Assembly: GCF_000237925.1 (NCBI RefSeq) | Contig: NC_031502.1 | Location: 32,019,914-32,083,913 of the forward strand | Origin: Schistosoma mansoni | Taxonomy: Eukaryota; Platyhelminthes; Trematoda; Strigeidida; Schistosomatidae | Direction: 5' to 3' | DNA length: 64,000 nucleotides | Shown: positions 51,401 to 60,400 of the stretch, one piece after another | Numbering within the stretch: position 1 is the stretch's first letter | Layout of the letters: each line of letters begins with the position of its first letter | Notes under the pieces: generated by a model | Seen by the model: only the letters and a program-made list of their open reading frames with translations | Told to the model about the DNA's origin: nothing | The model's database searches: none | Program-made: the position numbers and the translations under genes

Positions 51401-54400
51401 AGCAAATATATCACAGATTTCAGATGACATCTCTGACAATGGTAGGGAACTACAACATTGCCTAAGAATATGTGGAAGCGAAAAAAATGAGAAAAATAAG
51501 TGAATAACTAAAAAATCATTAAAAACGACGAAGCACTGAACAACTGTTTCCTCCTATTACGTGACCCTTCAATAGCTCGCACCCTCAAACCCACTAAGGA
51601 TCGAGTCTTTAGATTACTAAGTCCTTATTCAGTGGTTTACATTTCCGAAAAATCTTGGATTAGGACGAAACAATTGTCCAGTGTTTCTGGATCGCAATAG
51701 TTGTCTAAGGCCAGTTCACGACTGTTGAGTCGGCTTCCGGAGAACTCTAACAGAGCCTCCAGAGGCTCATAAAGAGCCCCAGCCAATCAGAATACGATGG
51801 AACATTCTAGAGTTCCAACGTGGCGTGATACTATTGGTCGGTATCATAATATGTCGTGAATGGATTGGCTAACATCTATAAATACCTATGATTTTCTGTA
51901 ACAAGATTGAACCCTTTAGTAAAGTGCTTCCCACACACTTTGTGCCTTTTCTCTGGTCTTCAAGTCGGTGTATAGTTCTAGCTCGGGGGTTACGGAACTA
52001 GCTTAGGGAAGCGAATATAGCGTTCAAAATCGGCCAGTTATAACAACGACATAGACTATAGCATCAATCTTTTAAGAAAAATACAAGATGGTTATCATCA
52101 GACAGCTCTAAAATATAAAGCGATAGTTCAAGAAATCCCTTGTCTCTGAACACAGATAACTCAGTAATAGCAAACATACATAACAGTCAAAAAGAAGTTC
52201 ATCACTTTATTTCGCAGACGTAAACAAAGGTGATTTCCCCTGTTAATATCAACTAGTAGATAACATTACATTATAATAAAGAAACTAAAAAAACGATAAT
52301 CCGTAAGTTTTTGGCTCTAAGATTTTACTCTCTTCGAAAATTCAGCATTTTCATTTAACACTACATTACAATCTGATATTTTTTACATATCATGTTAGTG
52401 GAAGTATGGGCAAAGATGACAAATAAGCAGTGACCTATAATATCTCGATCTTTTCGAGTACTTGTAGTTTTAAATAATTTAACGCCATACATATGACAAT
52501 TAACTAGGATTCAGTACAAAAGTTTTTGTCTTGTTTTCAAACTTAATTATGCATCAGCAACTATGAAACCACGAGGAAGTGGTAACGTACCATTACATAA
52601 TGTGCGTCCCATATATTGGTGAGATGAGGTTATGTGAATAAAATCATACAAGTCCTACATGGAATTTTCAAAGATAAAGCAAACATTTAAGCGATGAGAT
52701 CCTAGAGTTTTGATAAGTGAATCCTGTTGTTTAACTACATGCAAAATCTGAACATTGAAAACTGAGATAAGGAGTTTGGGATTCGCTTTCAGAAGACCAA
52801 AGATGAAATATCGGTATCCCTAATTGTTAGCATTGATTTTACATCTGGGAAAAGGTTAAGCTGGAAAATAAGGTAGGCAGGCAAAAATTTAAAAAGTGAA
52901 GAGTTGTTTGTAAACTGGAGTAGGGTAGGTAATCAAAGTTTCCCGGTCTCTACACTGTGGAAAAATGTCTCTTCTCGAGGAACTTAAAATTGTGCATTGT
53001 TATCAACGACCTCATCAACTTGCAAGTGTAACTGAGAAGATGAAGAGATAATGGACTGAGACCGGTTACGCATGACCATCAACTGAGTGATTACTTTTGA
53101 AATCCAGACTCAACACTTTTAAACTGCATCAAAAATACTAAATAGCTGTAAGACGAGAGGGGTTAAATTTTTAAGATTAACCATTTCAAACTGTCTCCTT
53201 CCATCTGCGGGAAGAAGGAACAGTTATATGTTAAATATCTGTAGTAAACGTGCTGCTACCACACTCCTGTAGTTCACAATATTAATTAGATCTGGCATCT
53301 AACGTTTATGAATTTTTATTTTACATTCATCAACCTTCCCCCCACATCTGGGATATTAAGAACCTAAGGAACAAGTGCTCAGATCAATATCATTCGTCCA
53401 GGTTATCAGCATAGGTGTGCGCAACAACAGTATCAAGGTAGCAGCCACGTTGATTTTATGTCTGGGATATTATCGTTTTTATTACAGAAGTAGAAACTGA
53501 AGATTTCATGTAAGATAAGTAGGGAAGGATAATGACTAAATATGTTGTTAAATAATGCACATGATTAATATTACACGCAACCGTTACATTTGTTTCGATT
53601 TCTCACGGGAGAAAATAATGTCCATTGTTAAGCTCACACTGTGAGAATAAGAGGAATTATGAAAAGAAATATGTGAGAAAATAGAGCTACCGTTTGGTAA
53701 TAAAGTTCTTTGTTTAAATCAATTTTCCCACAGACACTTAAAACTAATTACACACAAAAATAATGATCGCAATGGATTATTATACAAAGAAAGAAATTAT
53801 AGAACATAACAATATGAAACCAATCATTAAAGTCAGAACCAATGCGGAACCTAGAACATGGGCGCATTGGTTAAAGTCGCCACACAGTGAGAGGAAATTA
53901 ATCAGACAAAAACCAGTATAGTAAAAGTAACAGTATTAGTATTATTAGTAGTAGTATGAAAAATTAGGGATAGATTGTATGAATCGAGAAGAGAGAATGA
54001 ATCTGTGGAACGAAAAGTATATGTATTTTAAAACAAAAGGTGAATATATTGGCATCATCGTGATCGATACTGACTAATGTCACTGAATATCTCCAATCAT
54101 TGGTTAGGGTTAGTTGCTAGCACCCTAATCAATAATTTTACAAATCCACATCTTTGTTTGCCGTACAAAACACTTGATATACTGCTAAGGCGATCACAAC
54201 TCTGCCTGTAGCTCTTCTAGAGTTATTGCTGGTCCCAAGCCCGGGTAAAGGAGGAGGGTTGGACATGGGGTTAGCGTCCCCATCCCGTAGAAAAGCTTAC
54301 TTACTTACTTACTTACGCCTGTTACTCCCAATGGAGCATAGGCCGCCGACCAGCTTTCTCCAACCCACTCTGTCCTGGGCCTTCTTTTCTAGTTCTTTCC

Positions 54401-57400
54401 AGTTCTTGTTCATTCTTCTCATGTCTGTCTCTATTTCTCGGCGTAATGTGTTCTTTGGTCTTCCTCTTCTCCTTCGACCTTCAGGATTCCATGTGAGGGC
54501 TTGTCTTGTGACACAATTGGGTGATTTCCTCAAATTGTGCCCAATCCACTTCCAGCGCTTCTTCCTGATTTCTTCCTCCGCTGGAATCTGGTTTGTTCTC
54601 TCCCACAGTAACTTGTTGCTGATAGTGTCTGGCCATCGGATCCGAAGTATCTTGCGTAGACAGCTGTTAATAAACACTTGTATCTTCTGGATAATGGCTT
54701 TCGTAGTTCTCCACGTCTCTGCCCCATACAGAAGAACTGTCTTGACATTTGTATTGAAAATTCCAACCTTGGTGTTGGTTGACAATTGTTTTGAGCTCCA
54801 GATGTTTTTCAGCTGTAGGTATGCTGCTCTTGCTTTGCCGATCCTCGCCCTCACATCTGCATCTGATCCACCGTGTTCATCAATGATGCTGCCCAGATAT
54901 GTAAAGATTTCCACATCCTCCAAAGCTTCTCCGTCAAGTGTAATTGGATTGGTGCATATTGTATTGTATCGGAGAGTCTTGCTTTTCCCTTTGTTTATAT
55001 TGAGACCTACTGCTGCTGAGGCTGCTGCTACACTGGTCGTTTTCTCCTGCATTTGTTGTTGCGTTTGTGATAGAAGAGTCAGATCATCCGCGAAGTCTAG
55101 ATCGTCAAGCTGCATCTTGCCTGTCCACTGTATCCCGTGCATTCCTCCAGATGTTGACGTCTTCATAATCCAGTCGATCACCAGGAGAAAGAGAAAGGGT
55201 GGGAGTAGGCAACCTTGCCTAACACCGGTCTTTACCTCGAACGAGTCGGTGAGTTGTCCTCCGTGGACGATTTGGCAGTTTAGTCCATCATAGGAGTTCC
55301 GTATGATGTTGACTATCTTCTCAGGCACGCCGTAGTGTCGAAGAAGCTTCCATAGTGTCGTCCTGTCCACGCTATCAAATGCCTTCTCGTAGTCGATGAA
55401 GTTGATGTACAGTGATGAATTCCATTCGATTGATTGTTCCACAATGATACATAGAGTTGCGATTTGATCTGTGCACGATCTATCCTTACGAAATCCAGCT
55501 TGTTGATCTCGAAGTTGAGCGTCCACGGAATCCTTCATCCTGTTTAACAATACTCTGTTGAAGACTTTTCCTGGTATTGAGAGGAGAGTGATGCCCCTGT
55601 AGTTGTCGCACTTGCTCAGATCGCCTTTCTTTGGTATCTTGATGAGAAGTCCTTCTTTCCAGTCTGTTGGTACATGTTCTTCGTCCCAAATCTTACTGAA
55701 GAGGATGTGGAGTATCTTGGCAGTTGCTGTTACATTTGCTTTCAGTGCCTCTGCCGGGATGTTGTCTGGTCCCGCTGCTTTGCCACTCTTGATTTGTCTA
55801 ATGGCCATGCTGATCTCTTCAATTGTTGGTGGGCCAATATCGATTGGGAGGTCTGTGGGTGCTGCTTCGATGTTGGGTGGGTTCAGTGGAGCTGGTCGAT
55901 TCAAGAGTTCCTTGAAGTGTTCTACCCACCTGTTTCGTTGTTCTTCAATATCGTTGATTACTTTGCCTTCCTTGTTTTTCACTGGTCTTTCTGGTTGACG
56001 GTAATTTCCAGCAAGTTTCTTTGTTGTATCATACAGTTGTCTCATGTTTCCCTCTCTTGCAGCCTTTTCCGCTGTCATCGCTAAATCTTCCACATATTTA
56101 CGTTTGTCGGTCCTGATGCTCCTCTTCACTTGCTTGTTTGCCTCTGTGTATTCGGCTTGTGCCTTGGCTTTTTCTGCTCTTGTTCGGCTGATATTGATTG
56201 CTACCTTCTTGTTCCTCCTTGCTTCAATTTTATCCAGTGTACCAACAGTGATCCATTCCTTGTGATGGTGCTTCTTTTGGCCCAGAACCTCCTGACATGT
56301 TGAAACGATTGCCTCCTTGATACCTTTCCAGCTGCTCTCTATGGTGGTTCCCTCTCCATTGAGTAGGTCATGAAAGGCCTCGAACCTGTTGCTGAGGGCT
56401 ATGTTAAATTCGTTGAGTTTGTCAGCATCTCGAAGAAAGGCCGTGTTAAACTTTTGTGATGTTGTCCGCGCCATTGTCCAGTGCTTCTTGAGTTTTAGTT
56501 TCATCTTGGCGACCAGCAAATGGTGATCGGATGCTATATCAGCTCCTCTTCTGGTTCTCACATCCTCCATCGTCCTCCTCATTGGTTTATTGTCAGATAG
56601 AAAAGGATAAGCAATGTAAAAATGACGTTTTTACAGTTATAACCTCATTTCAACAACAACAAAAATGGACAATGGGCAACTGCTAGATGTATTCAAAGAG
56701 AAACAGATTAATTGAAAGGTTCAGTTGNNNNNNNNNNNNNNNNNNNNNNNNNNNNNNNNNNNNNNNNNNNNNNNNNNNNNNNNNNNNNNNNNNNNNNNNN
56801 NNNNNNNNNNNNNNNNNNNNNNNNNNNNNNNNNNNNNNNNNNNNNNNNNNNNNNNNNNNNNNNNNNNNNNNNNNNNNNNNNNNNNNNNNNNNNNNNNNNN
56901 NNNNNNNNNNNNNNNNNNNNNNNNNNNGACCGGCAGTAGCCCCTGGAGGAGCTACAGGCGGAGTTCGTAGAAAAGCTAACTCGCTAAAAAAAAACGCTAA
57001 CCAGAAAATTAATTCAAACAATTTAAACTGTGCCCTGGGAGTTGAAGGAATAATTATGACGTCTCATGATGAAAGCCGAAATTCTTCGGAAGTCACGAGA
57101 CCGATGCACCTTCTAACAACCAGAGCAACACTCTTTATAGGTACATGGAACGTCCGGATAATGTAGGAGACAGGAAAGACCAGCCAAATAGCAATGGAAA
57201 TGAGGAGATACAACTTGGTGGTACTCGGAATCAGCGAAACCCATTGGACACAAACTGGACAACAAAGGCTAGGTACAGGAGAGATGCTTCAATAATACTT
57301 GGACGCCTAACCAAAGCTCGTGAAGAGCAGACTAGAGAAAACCAGGCTGGTTTTCGACCTGGACGTGGTTGCATAGACCAGATATTCACTCTACGTCAGG

Positions 57401-60400
57401 TCCTAGGACATAGGCACACATTCAGACGTCCCACAATAGTAGTATTTCTTGACCTTAAGGCGGCATTTGACTCCGTTGGTCGTGAGGTTCTATGGCAGTG
57501 TTTGTCAGTGAAAGGAGTACCAAAGAAGTACATCAACCTCATAAAGGCTCTCTACTCGAACACAACTGGTCGAGTTAGAGCCTATGGCGAACTGTCATCA
57601 GAATTGGTTACCTCAAATGGTGTTCATCAGGGCTGTCCACTCTCCCCATTCTTGTTTAACTTTGTCGTTGATATGCTTTTAGAGATATCACTTTCACCAT
57701 CTCAATCTCCTGGAGTTGAACTTTTACCAGGAGGCTCACTTGTTGACTTAGAATACGCCGACGACATAGTTTTATTCGGTGAAGACGCTGACAAAATGCA
57801 GAGTCTTCTGACCACTATAAGCAACAATGCGGGCATGTTCGGGATGCGATTCTCTCCCTCGAAGTGCAAGATGTTACTTCAGGATTGGGTTGCATCGCTG
57901 ACTGACTGACACCTGAACTAATGATAGGGAGTGAAGTAGTTGAGCGTGTTGACCGCTTCACTTATCTTGGGAGTCTCATCAGCCCTTGTGGTCTGGTGTG
58001 CGACGAAATCTCAGCACGGATACAGAAGGCTCGTCTAGCTTTCGCCAACTTGCGCCATTTATGGCGTAGGCGAGATACCCGTCTAGCAACCAAAAGACGG
58101 GTTTACTGTGCAGCAGTCAGTTCCGTCCTACATTATGGCAGTGAAACATGGCCGATAGGAGTAGAGGATATTTGTAGGCTACTAGTGTTCGATCATAGGT
58201 GTCTTCGAAGCATTGCTCGTATATCCTGGGACCACCGAGTAGGTACTAGGGAAATCGATTGATGAAGTAGTGAAACTTCATCAGTTGAGATGGTTGGGAT
58301 ACGTGTTACGTATGCCCAACCACCGACTGCCCCGACGTGCAATGTTTTATGGTGTAGGAGTAGGTTGGAAGAAAGCTAGGGGCGACCAGACCAAAACATG
58401 GCATAAATCCATGAAGTCGCTGACAAGTGGACTGGGCCATGTTGGTAGGTGTAGACTACCTGGTTGGGATTCGCGAGATGATAGCAACCGATGGTTAGAG
58501 ACCTTGAACGACATGGCTCAAAATCGTTTGCAATGACGAAGATGCGTCCACTCTTCATGTTCTCCCAGATTCTAATCTTCTGAATTCTTCATGTCCGTAT
58601 CCTTTTTCTCTTTCCAAATTTATTTCACCGTATTATACTCCTTCAATAACATCTTCAAACCCTTATCTTTCACATAATACTTATACTCTTACTACTTCTA
58701 CCAATATGGGATTTGAATTGACAACTGCATTTCTGTGCTAATGTGGTATGGCAACTCGAACTGATGTACGTACGTACGAAGTTCTACGTTGTAACTGACT
58801 GACTGACTGACAGGAGAGATGCTGCTGTACTCCGGTCACGAAGGGGAAAATGCTCCACACACTCAAGGAGTTGCTCTAATGTTGTCCAAAGAAGCACGAA
58901 ATACACTTGTGGGATGGGAATCTCATGGACCTATGATAATCAAAGCATCATTCAGAACAAAGAAGCAAGGGATCACAATGAACGTTATCCAATGTTATAC
59001 ACCCACCAATGATAGCAACGACGATGATAAAGATCAGTTCTATGAAAGGCTGCAATCAATTATAGAGAATTGCTCACGAAAGGACCTCACCATCCTGATG
59101 GGAAATCTAAATGCTAAAGTTGGAGTGGACAACATAGGATATGAAGATGTAATTGGACGACATGGACTAGGAGAGAGAAATGAAAATGGGGAGAGACTTG
59201 CAAATCTATGTGCATTCAACAAATTGGTTATAGGCGGCACAATATTCCCACACAAGCGCATACACAAAGCTACATGGATCTCACCGGACCAAACCACAGA
59301 GAACCAGATAGATCACATCTGTATCAACAAAAAATTCCGAAGGTCAATGGAAGATGTGAGAACCCGGAGAGGAGCCGACATAGCTTCAGATCACCACCAG
59401 GTTATGGCCAGGATGAGACTGAAGCTAAAAAAAACACTGGACAACTGGACAAACAGCACTACAAAGGTTCAATACAGCCTTCCTTCGAGATATTGACAAG
59501 CTCCACGAATTCAAGATAACTCTCAACAACAGGTTCCAAGCCCTACAGGATCTACTGAAAGAACAAGAAACTACGATGGAGGACAAGTGGAAAGGGATAA
59601 AATAAGCACTAACTTCAACGTGTCAGGAGGTTCTTGGTCCTAAGAAGCATCATCACAAGGAATGCATTTCTATGGGAACCCTGGACAAGATTCAAGAAAG
59701 GAAGAACAAGAAACTAGCAATTAACAACAGCCGAACACGAGCAGAGAAAGTCAAAGCACAAGCAGACTACGCAGAAGCAAACAAGGAAGTGAAGAAAAGC
59801 ATTAAGGCCGACAAGCAGAAATACGTGGGAGAACTAGCAACGACGACGGGAAAAGCTGCAAGAGAAGGGAATATGAGACAACTATATGATACAACGAAGA
59901 AATTGGCGGGGAGATATAGCAAACAAGAGAGACCAGTCAAGGACAAAGAAGGAAAGACAATCACTGAGATTCAAGAACAGGGGAAAAGATGGGCAGAATA
60001 CTTCGAGGAACCGCTGAATATACCAGCCCCATTGAATCCACCGAACATCGAACCAGCACACACTGACCTTCCTATAGATGTCACTCCACCAACGATCGAA
60101 GAAGTCAAGATGGCCATCAGCCAAATCAGAAGTGGGAAGGCGGCAGGACCTGACAATATACCAGCAGAAGCACTGAAGTCAGACATTGAAATAACTGCAA
60201 ACACGCTTCACCTTCTATTCAAGAAGATTTGGGAAGAGGAACAAGTGACAATGGACTGGAAAGAAGGATATCTCATCAAGATACCAAAGAAAGGAAATCT
60301 GAGCAAATGTGAGAATTACAGAGGCATCAGTTTGTTATCAGTACCAGGAAAAGTTTTCAACAGAGTGCTGCTGAATCGGATGAAAGACGCAGTAGACGCC

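Noticed and set aside
51540-51680. S1 repeat relic in both orientations
   Set aside because: Only short stretches (GTCCAGTGTTTCTGGA, TAGGACGAAACAATTGTCC) fit; too decayed to set borders with confidence.
54226-55293. 355-codon plus-strand open frame opposite the LINE-A reverse transcriptase
   Set aside because: It is the complement of the LINE-A coding frame (and of 55603-56265). Long antisense frames arise from codon bias there; no domain is seen.
56683-57166. Open frames crossing the run of Ns
   Set aside because: They consist mostly of unknown residues and exist only because N codons cannot be stops.
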